Assembly: GCA_964493695.1 (NCBI GenBank)
Contig: CAZBPG010000008.1
Location: 3,740 to 67,739, forward strand
From: Bog-950 sp964493695
GTDB lineage: Bacteria > Bacteroidota > Bacteroidia > Chitinophagales > LD1
DNA: 64,000 nt
Direction of reading: 5' to 3'
Part shown: piece after piece, positions 24,153 to 32,793 of the stretch
Position numbering within the stretch: the stretch's first letter is position 1
Layout: every line of letters starts with the position of its first letter
Translations under genes and position numbers: made by a program
Notes under the pieces: generated by a model
Told to the model about the DNA's origin: nothing
Databases searched by the model: none
The model's input: the letters and a program-made list of their open reading frames with translations, nothing else

Positions 24153-25691
24153 ATGCAGCCTGAAAAAAAGGTAAACATTATTGGTGCAGGTATCTCGGGT
24201 TTATCCCTGGGCTGCTACCTGCAAATGAACGGTTACGAAACACAGATTTTCGAAAAGCACAACATTCCCGGTGGCCTATGCACCAGTTGGGATAAATCAG
24301 GCTATACTTTCGATGGCTGTGCGCATTGGATTCTCGGCTCAGATAAAGGAAGTTCGTTCTATAAAGTATGGAACGAACTCATTGATATGCGGAAAGTGGA
24401 ATGGGTTAATCATGATATCCGCATGTTTATTGAAGTAAAAAACCGCGATAAATACGGTAGTAACACATTCCGCTTTTATACCAACCTCGATAAACTTCAG
24501 CAATACCTGATTGACCTTGCCCCGGAAGATGAAAAAGCGATTCGCGATTTCATCAAACCCATGCGCGTTATCCAGAAGTTTGACATGCCGCCCATCATGG
24601 ATGAACTGCCCTTGATTCTATCCATCATCCGTAGTATAAAAATGATGCGTTATGCACAGTTTCTGTTTACGTTTCTGAAACTCTGGGGACAAACCAACTA
24701 CACCTTCGCAGCAAAATTGAAGAATCCTTTTCTGAAAGAAAGCTTTGAGATGTTGTATGACGGGGAAGAAGTAAACCTGCTCGTGATTTATTTTCCAATG
24801 GCAAGTTTCGATAAGAAGAGTGCCGGTTATCCCTTAGGCGGTTCACTGAAATTTGCAGAACGTTTTGAGAAAAGGTATCTGGAACTGGGCGGTAAGATTC
24901 ATTACCACACACCGGTGAACAAAATTCTTACGGAAAATGGAGTTGCTAAAGCGGTAGAAGTCCGCCACGGAAAAATTCATGAATCAGATTTAGTTATTTC
25001 CTGTGCCGATTGGTATTTAACGGCCTTTGAGTTACTGGAAGGAAAGTTTGTAAACAAGAAAATGATTGCTTTGAAAGAGGGTAGGAGTCTGGAAGTGTTC
25101 TATTCGGTTGTGCAATTTTCGTTCGGCATTGGTAAAGACCTTTCAACTGTGCCTCACCTGATGCGCTATCCTTTGGAGTTACCATTAGTATCACCGGATG
25201 GAACGGAGTATAACCGGATGGAAGTTCACATTTATAGTTACGATAGAACTATGGCACCTGAAGGAAAGAGTTCGGTAGTGGTAAGTTTCTATACCAAACA
25301 ACGCGACTTCTGGATTAACCATCGCAAAAACAATCGCGCGGAATACCGCAGAATTAAGACTGAGTTTGCCGGAAAAGTCATTGAGCAATTGGAGAGCCGT
25401 TTGAACGGTGTTAAAGAATTTATTGAAGTAGTGGATGTTGCTACACCGGCTACCATTCTTCGCTACACCGGTAACTGGAAAGGAAGCGCACAAGGCTTAA
25501 TGCCGGGGAAAAATTTCCTGGCTTCCGTACCCATTCAACCAACTTTCCCCGGGCTAAAGAATTTCTATTATGCCAGCCATTGGAACCGTCCGAGCGGTGG
25601 GTTACCAATTGCCGTAATGAGCGGACGGCAACTAGCCCAGAAAATTTGCAAAGATGATGGACGGAAATTTGTAGTTAAAAAAGACTGGTGA
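24153..25691 (+). CDS. FAD-dependent oxidoreductase, phytoene-desaturase-like
   Basis: The 512-residue protein opens with a Rossmann dinucleotide motif, NIIGAGISGLSLGCYLQMNG, then EKHNIPGGLCTSW, and ends with the FAD-binding NFYYASHWNRPSGGLPIAVM region. This is the layout of the CrtI/phytoene dehydrogenase-like NAD(P)/FAD oxidoreductase family. GCAHWILG and the PGGLCT segment resemble members in Bacteroidota pigment and lipid clusters rather than true CrtI. It starts 9 bp after the FabG-like gene. A role in polyene or carotenoid-like desaturation or retinol-type oxidation is inferred; the substrate cannot be read. Confidence 0.85.
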   Translation: MQPEKKVNIIGAGISGLSLGCYLQMNGYETQIFEKHNIPGGLCTSWDKSGYTFDGCAHWILGSDKGSSFYKVWNELIDMRKVEWVNHDIRMFIEVKNRDKYGSNTFRFYTNLDKLQQYLIDLAPEDEKAIRDFIKPMRVIQKFDMPPIMDELPLILSIIRSIKMMRYAQFLFTFLKLWGQTNYTFAAKLKNPFLKESFEMLYDGEEVNLLVIYFPMASFDKKSAGYPLGGSLKFAERFEKRYLELGGKIHYHTPVNKILTENGVAKAVEVRHGKIHESDLVISCADWYLTAFELLEGKFVNKKMIALKEGRSLEVFYSVVQFSFGIGKDLSTVPHLMRYPLELPLVSPDGTEYNRMEVHIYSYDRTMAPEGKSSVVVSFYTKQRDFWINHRKNNRAEYRRIKTEFAGKVIEQLESRLNGVKEFIEVVDVATPATILRYTGNWKGSAQGLMPGKNFLASVPIQPTFPGLKNFYYASHWNRPSGGLPIAVMSGRQLAQKICKDDGRKFVVKKDW

Positions 25692-25717
25692 TTACTTGCT
25701 GCAAAAGCATTTACTGT

Positions 25718-26434
25718 TTAAGGGCTTCTGTTTATCAGCACCGGCATGTAGTTGTCTTTCTTTTTAGGCTTCCACATCCTGAAATTCCAGCCTAGGCCTG
25801 CCATAAATTTCATTTCGTCAAGTCGGGTTGGTGAAGAAAGTTTGCTGAATACCTGACCGGTTACAGCCTGCACTTTTACAAACAAATGAAATATCCAGCC
25901 CACATAATAGTTACACCCAATAGTTGCAGCCGCCAGCGGAACCGGTGTGAAAGGTGTACGCTTTAAATTGTCGCCATCTTTGTATGCTACCTGCACCAAT
26001 CCTATCCCCGGTGTAAAGCCGATATAAGGATCCCAGCGGCTGGGTTTAAGAAAGTGGTAATTCAACCCGCCAAACAGGGCATGATTGGCTTTTAATCCGG
26101 TTTCATTTTTTCTGTTTAAGGCAAACGAACACCAGATGGAACCGGTGAACGAAACACGGTTATCAAAAAACAGATCCATATCGCCATTTACATAACCGGT
26201 TGCCACTTTTTGGTTGAACAAGAAACCAGGTGCAAGGTTTCCCTGTGAGCGAAAACATCCTTTTCGCTCCTCCCATATTTTTTGTGCGGGCAATTGGGTG
26301 AAAGCCAAAACGGAAAGCATCAAAAGCAATATTCTGATAGAGGTTATTACCAGCAGTTTTTGTTTGCAGGTATGCCGGTGCGTGATGTAATCGGCAAGCA
26401 TTATAAAAACGCGGTTTATTTTCGTGGTTTCCAT
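25718..26434 (-). CDS. Predicted outer-membrane beta-barrel protein
   Basis: From the ATG at 26434 the product has 238 residues. A hydrophobic signal-like stretch (KLLVITSIRILLLMLSVLAF, about 25-44) ends at LPAQ; a start at Met12 (MLADYITH) is equally possible. The mature part has alternating beta-strand patterns such as GFTPGIGLVQVAYKDGDN and MKFMAGLGWNFRMW, typical of small OmpW/OmpA-like barrels. Its start overlaps the end of the upstream barrel gene by 19 bp, so they are translationally coupled. No specific function is recognised. Confidence 0.7.
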   Translation of the reverse strand: METTKINRVFIMLADYITHRHTCKQKLLVITSIRILLLMLSVLAFTQLPAQKIWEERKGCFRSQGNLAPGFLFNQKVATGYVNGDMDLFFDNRVSFTGSIWCSFALNRKNETGLKANHALFGGLNYHFLKPSRWDPYIGFTPGIGLVQVAYKDGDNLKRTPFTPVPLAAATIGCNYYVGWIFHLFVKVQAVTGQVFSKLSSPTRLDEMKFMAGLGWNFRMWKPKKKDNYMPVLINRSP

Positions 26435-27093
26435 AGCTGTAAAAATTTATAGTTAACACTTACATTCAGGAGCAGGTGTCCTTCCCATCCTGCATTTTTA
26501 TGCAGTTCAAGGTGCATTTCGCCATCCGGCTCTTCTTCCACATGCAGCTCTTTGCCCAAGTGCAGCATGTATTGTGCAGAAAGCGAAATATCGAACTTAG
26601 GAGTAACGTTGTAGTGGCATCCTAAGCCGGCCTGCACGGCCGAACTGAAATGAGACATTTTCTTTCCATTTTCTCCGTTTATCTTAACGATAGTTTCGTC
26701 AAAGCAATGACCGGCAACTATATACGGTGTCAGTTTGCGGGCAAAGCCTTTAATATCTATCAGATAAAACATTACGCTCCAGCCTATATGAACATCGGTG
26801 CGGTGCGCTTTGTTTTTAATGTTGGTTATCAGCACATCGGCAAAAAACTCCGTGTTTACCCGGTCAATTACCTGTATCCGGAATTGTCCGCCTGTACCAT
26901 TGCCGAACATGTTAGCATCATGCTCGCTAAACAGGCTGTAAGTATTGCGAAGACCGAGAGAGAAGTTGCCGTTTTGTTTAGCATAGAGCGGCTTTTTGAA
27001 TTCAGAGAGGGTATCGCGTTTGTTTTCCGCGAGTAGCAGGTTTGGTAACAGACCAAACAGGAGAATAACCGGCAGCCATCTTGTTCGTTTCAT
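26416..27093 (-). CDS. Predicted outer-membrane beta-barrel protein
   Basis: The 225-residue product has a clear signal peptide (MKRTRWLPVILLFGLLPNLL, cleavage near LAENK) and beta-rich sequence: NGNFSLGLRNTYSLF, FRIQVIDRVNTEFFADVLI, FDISLSAQYMLHLG, ending in LLLNVSVNYKFLQLWKP, a hydrophobic aromatic terminal strand as in outer-membrane barrels. It is a paired gene with the overlapping downstream barrel protein. Function unknown. Confidence 0.75.
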   Translation of the reverse strand: MKRTRWLPVILLFGLLPNLLLAENKRDTLSEFKKPLYAKQNGNFSLGLRNTYSLFSEHDANMFGNGTGGQFRIQVIDRVNTEFFADVLITNIKNKAHRTDVHIGWSVMFYLIDIKGFARKLTPYIVAGHCFDETIVKINGENGKKMSHFSSAVQAGLGCHYNVTPKFDISLSAQYMLHLGKELHVEEEPDGEMHLELHKNAGWEGHLLLNVSVNYKFLQLWKPRK

Positions 27094-27192
27094 AACAGTT
27101 GGTTTTGGTGAGGTAGCGGTTTCTCATAACAGTTTATTTATTTTTTAACGGTGGGTACTCGGAATTTATTGTGTGGTGTTGGAAAAGGTACA

Positions 27193-27226
27193 AAAAAAAT
27201 CCCGCCCCAAGGGGGCCGGATTTTTT
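27193..27226 (-). terminator. Intrinsic terminator
   Basis: AATCCGGCCCCC and GGGGCGGGATT form a GC-rich stem on the minus strand followed by eight T (A run at 27192-27199). It is located just downstream of the small gene that ends at 27245. Confidence 0.75.
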
Positions 27227-27244
27227 AACTCTAAAGCAATATGT

Positions 27245-27439
27245 TTAGAAGAACTTGTTTCTTTTCTTAAGTTCTTCAGCTGCATCACTGTAGCCGTTCT
27301 TGTATGATTTGTTGCAAACTCTTTCGAACTCATCTATCTCCATCACCATTGCACTCGGGAATGGTTGGTCGTAAAATCCGATTAGAAAATCCTTTTTTGC
27401 TTTTTCGTAGTAGTAATCTTTTGCTTCCTGCGTAGCCAT
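27245..27439 (-). CDS. Small hypothetical protein (64 aa)
   Basis: The product begins MATQEAKDYYYEKAKKDFLI and ends EELKKRNKFF; it is charged, probably helical, and has no signal or membrane segment. It is followed by a good terminator and stands alone between the barrel genes and secDF, which supports it being a real gene. I do not recognise a family. Confidence 0.6.
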   Translation of the reverse strand: MATQEAKDYYYEKAKKDFLIGFYDQPFPSAMVMEIDEFERVCNKSYKNGYSDAAEELKKRNKFF

Positions 27440-27615
27440 TATCTTTTCTGTTCTAAGGTTAAATGTTTTTGTTTTCGTGCACCAACTTACTGAAACAAGT
27501 TCCGCAGTTGATTTATCTATTCATACGTTGTATGTATGTGAAATGTTCTAATGGAAAAACTTTTGATTTACAAAGTGCTGATTGTATTTGTCTGAAAAGA
27601 AGGCCTTAAAAGCAA

Positions 27616-27645
27616 AAAAGCGCCCTGACAACTCAGGACGCTTTT
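27616..27645 (-). terminator. Intrinsic terminator of secDF
   Basis: AAAAGCGTCCTGA and TCAGGGCGCTTTT (minus strand) pair with one mismatch around a 4-nt loop and run into T residues. It lies 22 bp downstream of the secDF stop. Confidence 0.8.
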
Positions 27646-27666
27646 AATAGTTCAAACAGTTTTTTG

Positions 27667-30600
27667 TTATGCCTTTTTCTTTCTGTTCATCAGGTCAACC
27701 ATGATAGGTGACGCTACGAAGATAGAAGAGTAAGTTCCTATCAACAACCCGATGATAAGGGCGAAAGAGAAACCACGGATAGGAGTTCCGCCAAACAGGA
27801 AGAGTATAAGGGCAACGATGAACACGGTGAACACCGTCATAATAGTTCTGCTTAATGTCTGGTTGATAGAATCGTTTACGTTTTGAACCGCAGTGCGGGT
27901 AGGATGTAAGCCCATAGTCTCACGAATACGGTCAAACACCACCACCGTATCGTTTACCGAGTAACCGATAAGAGTAAGCACAGCCGCTACGATGTTCTGG
28001 TCAATTTCGAGCGAGAACGGAAGAATGTGACGGAACAAAGAGAACACGCCCAACACCAATATCGGGTCGTGAATCAAGGCGACAATAGCACCGGTGGCAT
28101 ACTCCCAACGTTTGAAACGTATGAAGATGTATAAGAAAACTCCACCCAAACTGAACAGGATTGCCCAAAGCGAACTTTGACGGATATCATCGGCAATTGT
28201 CGCTTCAATTTTGATAGAACTCTTCACGTTCTTAGTTCTGAAATCTTCGAGGGAAGGAGCCTCTGTATAGAAAGGTTTCAATCCTTCGTAAATTTTCGCT
28301 TCCACGGTGCTGTCGGTAGCTGCACCTTCTGCATCAATCATGTAAGCCGTGGTGATAGAAACCTGGTTGTCGCTTCCGTAGGTTTTAACCTGTGGGGTTC
28401 CGTCTAAACTCTTTTCAAGAGCAGCACCTACGGCTTCGGTAGTTACATTTTTATCAAACTGAACCACATAGCTTCTTCCACCCTTAAAGTCAACACCTAA
28501 GTCGAAGCCATAGAAAACAATAGAACTGATGGAAACGGCAAAGATGATGGCAGAGAAAATGTAAGAGTATTTCTTCTTACCGATGAAATCGAAGGTAGTT
28601 CCTTTGAAAAGGTTGCTGGTGTATTTATTTCCAAAATCAACTTTCCAGTTTTTATCGAACCACCAGTCGAAGGTTACTCTCGATACTAATACGGCTGTAA
28701 ACATGGAAGTAAACAAACCATACACCAGCACCCGACCGAAGCCCTGAATAGGACCGAGACCGAAAATCATGAGGGCGATACCTACCACCATGGTAGTTAA
28801 GTTACCGTCAATAATGGCGCTGTAAGAGTGGCTGTAACCTTCATCAACAGCTAAGCGCAATCCTTTGCCGCGGGCGACTTCCTCGCGCACACGCTCGTTG
28901 ATAATTACGTTGGCATCTACCGCCATAGCCAGCGTAAGCAGGATACCCGCCATTGCCGGAAGGGTAAACGATGCTCCGATAGAGATAAGTGCACAAATCA
29001 AGATGAAAAGGTTCAGGAACATGGCGATGTTGGCAATAACACCCGAACGGTTATAATAAGCCACCATAAACAGGAACACCATACCGAAACCAATCAGCAA
29101 CGAAAGCAAACCGGACTTGATAGATTCTTTACCAAGCGATGGTCCGATAACCTGCTCCTGAATAACTACGGTTTTAGCTTCGAGTTTACCGCTCTTAAGG
29201 ATGTTACCTAAGTCAATCGCTTCTTCCAGCACATCAATACCGGTTATCTGCGAGCGGCCACCGGAAATCTTCTGCTGCACACGAGGAGCAGAGAACACGC
29301 GGTTATCGAGAACAATTGCAATACATTTCTTCACCGTCTTGCCGTTTACGTTGCCGTTTACCGCGGCTTCGGTCATTTTCTCCCACTTAGCGGCACCAAG
29401 GGCATTCATCGAAATGTCTACTTCAGGAATACCGAACTGGTCGAAACTCTGATAAGCATCGGTAATTACATCGCCACCCAGCGGTGCTTCGGGTGAAGAC
29501 GGATTTTGTTTAATGGCATACAAGCCATAAACGTTATTGTCTTTGATAGCCGGATGCGCGCCCCAAAGCAATTTCAAATCGCGGGGGAATACTGCACGAA
29601 CTTCTTCGCGGCTCAACAGACGGTTAATTTTTGCAGTATCTTTTCCGAATGCACGGCCAACCATTGGTCCTTCGCCTACGCGCTGGCTTTGGCCTTCGGT
29701 AACTATGTTCGGGTAAAGCACTTCGAACAGCGGGTTAGAGTTAGTGTTGGAAGTATCGGGCTTGGCAGCAGCACCGGTATCGGCAGCAGCTTTAGTGGTA
29801 GTGTCGGTACCGAACAAAGCAGCACCGGCAGTTGAAGCAGCAGTTGTATCTACAGCACCGGTGAGGGTGGTGTCGGTGGCAACGGTTTCTGTCTTAACGG
29901 CAAGCGCTGCGCGAAGCGTGGTGTTAGCGCCATCCAGATAGTTGATTACTTCTTCGGTTTCGTAAGTATCCCAGAATTCTAACTGAGCAGTGGCCTGTAA
30001 GAGTTTACGCACACGGGCAGGGTCGTCAACACCCGGAAGTTCGAGAATGATACGACCGGTGTTTTCCTGCAAGGAGATATTAGGTGAAGCCACACCGAAC
30101 TGGTCGATACGGGTTTTAAGAACCTGGAAAGTATTTTTAATGGCACCGTCAAAATCTTTGCGGAGCACATTGATAACTTCATCGTTGGAAGAAGTAATGC
30201 TGATTTTGCCCTGATAACCCTCGATAGGAGCGAAGATGGCAGAAAGCTTGGCGTTCTTATCCAGCTTTTCAAACTCGTCCTGGAAAACGGTAAGGAAATC
30301 GGCCTGTGAGTTAGCCTGCGCCTTTTTGGCATTGGTAATAGCCTGATTAAAAACCTGGTTGCGGTTGTTGTAAGACAGGTTGCGCAACACATCGTCTTCC
30401 GAAATTTCCATAATCAAACTCATACCGCCCTTTAAGTCAAGACCCAGCGAAAGTGCATGGTCGCGGCAGAATTTGTAGGTATAGAAATCTTTAAGGCCCC
30501 AGATATCGATAATGGGAAGAGAAGAAACAGAGTCGAGGTAGTTTCTGCGGTAGAGTTTGGTGATTTGCTCTAATGAATCTTTAAAAAGAATTTCCTGTGC

Positions 30601-30762
30601 GGGGTTTAAACCGGCAGGCTGGGTTACCTTAACAGCAGCGGCTGCATATTTGTCGGCTTTGCCCTCTACATGGTTAGCCAGAAAGGTAAACGAAAGCTGA
30701 ATAAGACACACCACCACCAGTACCCAGGTGAAAAATTTAATAACTCCTCTAAGATTCTGCAT
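27667..30762 (-). CDS. secDF: Protein translocase SecD/SecF fusion
   Basis: SecDF uses the proton gradient to help SecYEG export proteins. The 1031-residue protein joins SecD (about 1-690) and SecF (about 720-1031), as is usual in Bacteroidota. Visible parts are the N-terminal helix, LGLDLKGGMSLIMEI (SecD P1 start), RIILELPGVDDPARVRKLLQ, the SecD membrane block with MAGILLTLAMAVDANVIINE, the SecF start GVDFKGGRSYVVQF, and the SecF block with YSVNDTVVVFDRIRET. A low-complexity Ala/Thr/Asp-rich stretch (about 300-350) interrupts the P1 domain and is probably a flexible loop. It is a single-gene unit with its own promoter (30819-30847) and terminator. Confidence 0.97.
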   Translation of the reverse strand: MQNLRGVIKFFTWVLVVVCLIQLSFTFLANHVEGKADKYAAAAVKVTQPAGLNPAQEILFKDSLEQITKLYRRNYLDSVSSLPIIDIWGLKDFYTYKFCRDHALSLGLDLKGGMSLIMEISEDDVLRNLSYNNRNQVFNQAITNAKKAQANSQADFLTVFQDEFEKLDKNAKLSAIFAPIEGYQGKISITSSNDEVINVLRKDFDGAIKNTFQVLKTRIDQFGVASPNISLQENTGRIILELPGVDDPARVRKLLQATAQLEFWDTYETEEVINYLDGANTTLRAALAVKTETVATDTTLTGAVDTTAASTAGAALFGTDTTTKAAADTGAAAKPDTSNTNSNPLFEVLYPNIVTEGQSQRVGEGPMVGRAFGKDTAKINRLLSREEVRAVFPRDLKLLWGAHPAIKDNNVYGLYAIKQNPSSPEAPLGGDVITDAYQSFDQFGIPEVDISMNALGAAKWEKMTEAAVNGNVNGKTVKKCIAIVLDNRVFSAPRVQQKISGGRSQITGIDVLEEAIDLGNILKSGKLEAKTVVIQEQVIGPSLGKESIKSGLLSLLIGFGMVFLFMVAYYNRSGVIANIAMFLNLFILICALISIGASFTLPAMAGILLTLAMAVDANVIINERVREEVARGKGLRLAVDEGYSHSYSAIIDGNLTTMVVGIALMIFGLGPIQGFGRVLVYGLFTSMFTAVLVSRVTFDWWFDKNWKVDFGNKYTSNLFKGTTFDFIGKKKYSYIFSAIIFAVSISSIVFYGFDLGVDFKGGRSYVVQFDKNVTTEAVGAALEKSLDGTPQVKTYGSDNQVSITTAYMIDAEGAATDSTVEAKIYEGLKPFYTEAPSLEDFRTKNVKSSIKIEATIADDIRQSSLWAILFSLGGVFLYIFIRFKRWEYATGAIVALIHDPILVLGVFSLFRHILPFSLEIDQNIVAAVLTLIGYSVNDTVVVFDRIRETMGLHPTRTAVQNVNDSINQTLSRTIMTVFTVFIVALILFLFGGTPIRGFSFALIIGLLIGTYSSIFVASPIMVDLMNRKKKA

Positions 30763-30818
30763 TTGAAAGTTTATTTATAGTCTGAAAAAAGCGCGTCCCG
30801 CTTTTGGCGGGGCGGGCG

Positions 30819-30847
30819 CAAATATATAAGAATAGGTGATAAAGAAA
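30819..30847 (-). promoter_or_regulatory. Candidate secDF promoter
   Basis: On the minus strand, TTTC (30847-30844), 17 bp, and TATATTTG (30826-30819) match the Bacteroidota TTTG/TAnnTTTG consensus, with a perfect -7 box. The leader to the ATG at 30762 would be about 50 nt and contains a CCCGC/GCGGG hairpin (about 30788-30815). Confidence 0.6.
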
Positions 30848-30903
30848 AGGAGGTGATGAGTTGATGAGTTAATGAGCAAATTAGCAGATGAACAGCCGGT
30901 AAC

Positions 30904-30966
30904 TTAGCGGTTAATGATAAGCTTCTTTGTGGCACTTCATCTATTGCTGCCGGTAATGGTAAGTAT
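30904..30966 (-). pseudogene. Remnant of a T9SS C-terminal sorting domain
   Basis: The minus strand reads LTITGSNR, a stop, then SATKKLIINR and a stop. This matches the end of a type IX secretion sorting domain (compare SATKKLIIQN in the gene at 32794). No start or remaining gene lies upstream, because the nucleotidyltransferase gene begins directly. It is most likely the relic of a deleted T9SS cargo gene. Confidence 0.5.
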
Positions 30967-30968
30967 GA

Positions 30969-31442
30969 TTAACTTTTTTTCAACCGGCTTATTATTTGCA
31001 ATTCTTCCACATCGGCTTTGTCCTGCAGGCGATTAGCTAACAGTTTGCTTACAATCAAATCGTCCAGATGCAATACCGGGATTGATAAATTTTTGATGGT
31101 TAACAACTGCTTCCGGTTATAGGCATCATCAAAATTCAGCCCTTGCACTTTACTTAAAAAATCTATGCGTTCAGGTTCTGTGCCGATATGAAAAACTACT
31201 ACCTCCGTAAAATTCATGGCGGCTATTGCTGCAATTCCATCTTTGTCGAAGTCTAATTTTTCAAAAACTTTTAAAAGCCGTTCTTTGTTTTCGTTGGTAG
31301 GGCGGAGCCAAACATCCATATCGCCAGTTGCCCGGATATAACCGTGGTAGATTACTGCATAACCGCCAATTAATATGAAATCTACCTGGTGTTGAATTAG
31401 CTCAACAATCATTTGCTGATGCACCGGATGTGTAAAGTTCAT
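30969..31442 (-). CDS. Nucleotidyltransferase-fold protein (MNT/AbiEii-like)
   Basis: The 157-residue protein has the nucleotidyltransferase pattern ILIGGYAVIYHGYIRATGDM followed by DVW: the GG-x-A loop and a DxD metal site (Asp-Met-Asp). A second acidic residue lies in PERIDFLS. Such small proteins are AMP/NMP-transferring toxins or antitoxins (MntA, AbiEii, DUF6036 groups) or antibiotic-resistance-like enzymes. It overlaps a 71-residue partner gene by 4 bp, which suggests a two-gene module of toxin-antitoxin type. The role is inferred from fold and pairing. Confidence 0.75.
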   Translation of the reverse strand: MNFTHPVHQQMIVELIQHQVDFILIGGYAVIYHGYIRATGDMDVWLRPTNENKERLLKVFEKLDFDKDGIAAIAAMNFTEVVVFHIGTEPERIDFLSKVQGLNFDDAYNRKQLLTIKNLSIPVLHLDDLIVSKLLANRLQDKADVEELQIISRLKKS

Positions 31443-31654
31443 GCGTCTATAACTATTTTACTTCCGTGCGGCATGGTCTGCCTGAATTCGTAAAATTTGT
31501 TCATGAGTTTATAGAAATCGGCAAATCGTTCTTCGGGGGTAAGCGATGCCCAGTAATTCCGCTGTAAATCTTTTTGCTCTTGCAACGAAGAAACAGTTAT
31601 ACTTTTGTAGGAAACCACCGGATCTTCTGCTTTGTCTTTTTCATCCTGTTCCAT
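31439..31654 (-). CDS. Small partner protein of the nucleotidyltransferase
   Basis: The 71-residue acidic protein starts MEQDEKDKAEDPVVSYKSIT and contains SLQEQKDLQRNYWASLTPEE, a helical RNYWAxLTPEER pattern I associate with small proteins encoded next to nucleotidyltransferase genes. Its stop overlaps the start of the transferase gene by 4 bp. It is a possible antitoxin or adaptor. Confidence 0.6.
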   Translation of the reverse strand: MEQDEKDKAEDPVVSYKSITVSSLQEQKDLQRNYWASLTPEERFADFYKLMNKFYEFRQTMPHGSKIVIDA

Positions 31655-31674
31655 TGGCCTAAAGTAATGAAAGT

Positions 31675-32787
31675 TTATTTGCTTATCACTAACTTCTTCG
31701 TTCCGCTTCTGCCGTTGCTATCCGTAACGGTAACCAGATAAACCCCATTAGAGAAATTGACGATTGACCATTGACGATTGACCATCGTTAATACATCAGT
31801 CATTATTACCCTTCCGGTTATGTCTGTGATGGTTAGCAGAGCACTCTCAGCACCTTCGGGAGTGGTAACCGTAACGCTGGTAGTGGCGGGGTTGGGGGAG
31901 AGGGTGAAGGAGGCAGTGGCAGTGGGCAGTTCGGTAATCCCCGAAACCAAATGGTTAACTACCTGCACGGAAATCATATCCTCTGTTTTGTAAATGTAAG
32001 TAGACGAATCGCAATAAGTATTTGAGCAGCCCCAGGGATTAGAAATAGCAAGGCAAATATTATAGTTACCCGGTGAAGCATAATTGTGCGAGGGTGTTGG
32101 ACCAAAGGTGCCGCTGCCATCGCCCCAACTCCAAAAGTAGGTAAGCGGCATACTGCTGGTTGACTGGTCAAGCGCCCACCACTTATGCGGGGTAGTAGTA
32201 TCAGGATAAAGTGTAAAGGCGGCATGGCATAAAGTATCGTAGGCGCAACCCCATATACTATCACCATAACTTATGAAAGGATTGACGGAAGTTTGCGAAG
32301 TATCAACGGGCGTATCGGAAGAAGAAAGGTTTTTTACACGAACAAAAAATTTAAAACCGGCTGCATCGGCTGTGGTAAAAATAGGCACACCTATATTTGC
32401 CGTAATATAAACCCGCAATTTATATTGACCGGGCATAGAACAGGTGGTACCATTTAATTTAATGCAACCGGTATCGGTAAATGTGTTCGTTGTATCGCTT
32501 GTTGCCCAACACAAGCCGTCAGGCAAATTTTCGATACTGTCAATTCGCAGTGACTGAACACTCACCACATTTCCGCCAAATGTAATGGTGCCTGAATTAA
32601 TGTATTGAATAACCGCATTGGAAACAACTCCGTTTTCGAGAGGCGGCAAACTATCGTTAACCGGATAAAAAAAGCCCTGATGGTTAGGGTCAATTATACA
32701 TTGAGAGGAACCAGAGTTTCCGCAATACTGCGCCTTAGCGCCAACCACCAATAAACCCAAAACAAGAAACAGTAAACCCTTTTTCAT
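31675..32787 (-). CDS. Secreted T9SS cargo protein with PKD domain
   Basis: The 370-residue product has a signal peptide (MKKGLLFLVLGLLVVGAKAQ), a middle PKD-like domain (YFWSWGDGSGTFGPTPSHNY then ASPGNYNICLAI), and a C-terminal type IX sorting domain starting LSPNPATTSVTV and ending GTKKLVISK. It is predicted to be exported by Sec, then to the surface by T9SS. The PKD domain usually supports glycan or protein binding; no catalytic domain is seen. The sorting domain carries an odd TMVNRQWSIVNFS stretch encoded by a 14-bp tandem repeat (31757-31784). Six bp separate it from the upstream T9SS gene, a probable paralogue with a nearly identical signal peptide and PEGAES motif. Confidence 0.88.
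   Translation of the reverse strand: MKKGLLFLVLGLLVVGAKAQYCGNSGSSQCIIDPNHQGFFYPVNDSLPPLENGVVSNAVIQYINSGTITFGGNVVSVQSLRIDSIENLPDGLCWATSDTTNTFTDTGCIKLNGTTCSMPGQYKLRVYITANIGVPIFTTADAAGFKFFVRVKNLSSSDTPVDTSQTSVNPFISYGDSIWGCAYDTLCHAAFTLYPDTTTPHKWWALDQSTSSMPLTYFWSWGDGSGTFGPTPSHNYASPGNYNICLAISNPWGCSNTYCDSSTYIYKTEDMISVQVVNHLVSGITELPTATASFTLSPNPATTSVTVTTPEGAESALLTITDITGRVIMTDVLTMVNRQWSIVNFSNGVYLVTVTDSNGRSGTKKLVISK
31757..31784. repeat. 14-bp tandem micro-repeat inside a T9SS gene
   Basis: TTGACGATTGACCA occurs twice in direct succession (31757-31770 and 31771-31784), continuing into TCG. It is read on the minus strand as MVNRQWSIVN within the sorting domain. Such phrases are typical of intergenic micro-repeats in related genomes, so this is probably an in-frame acquisition. 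Confidence 0.6.
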
Positions 32788-32793
32788 GCGCTT

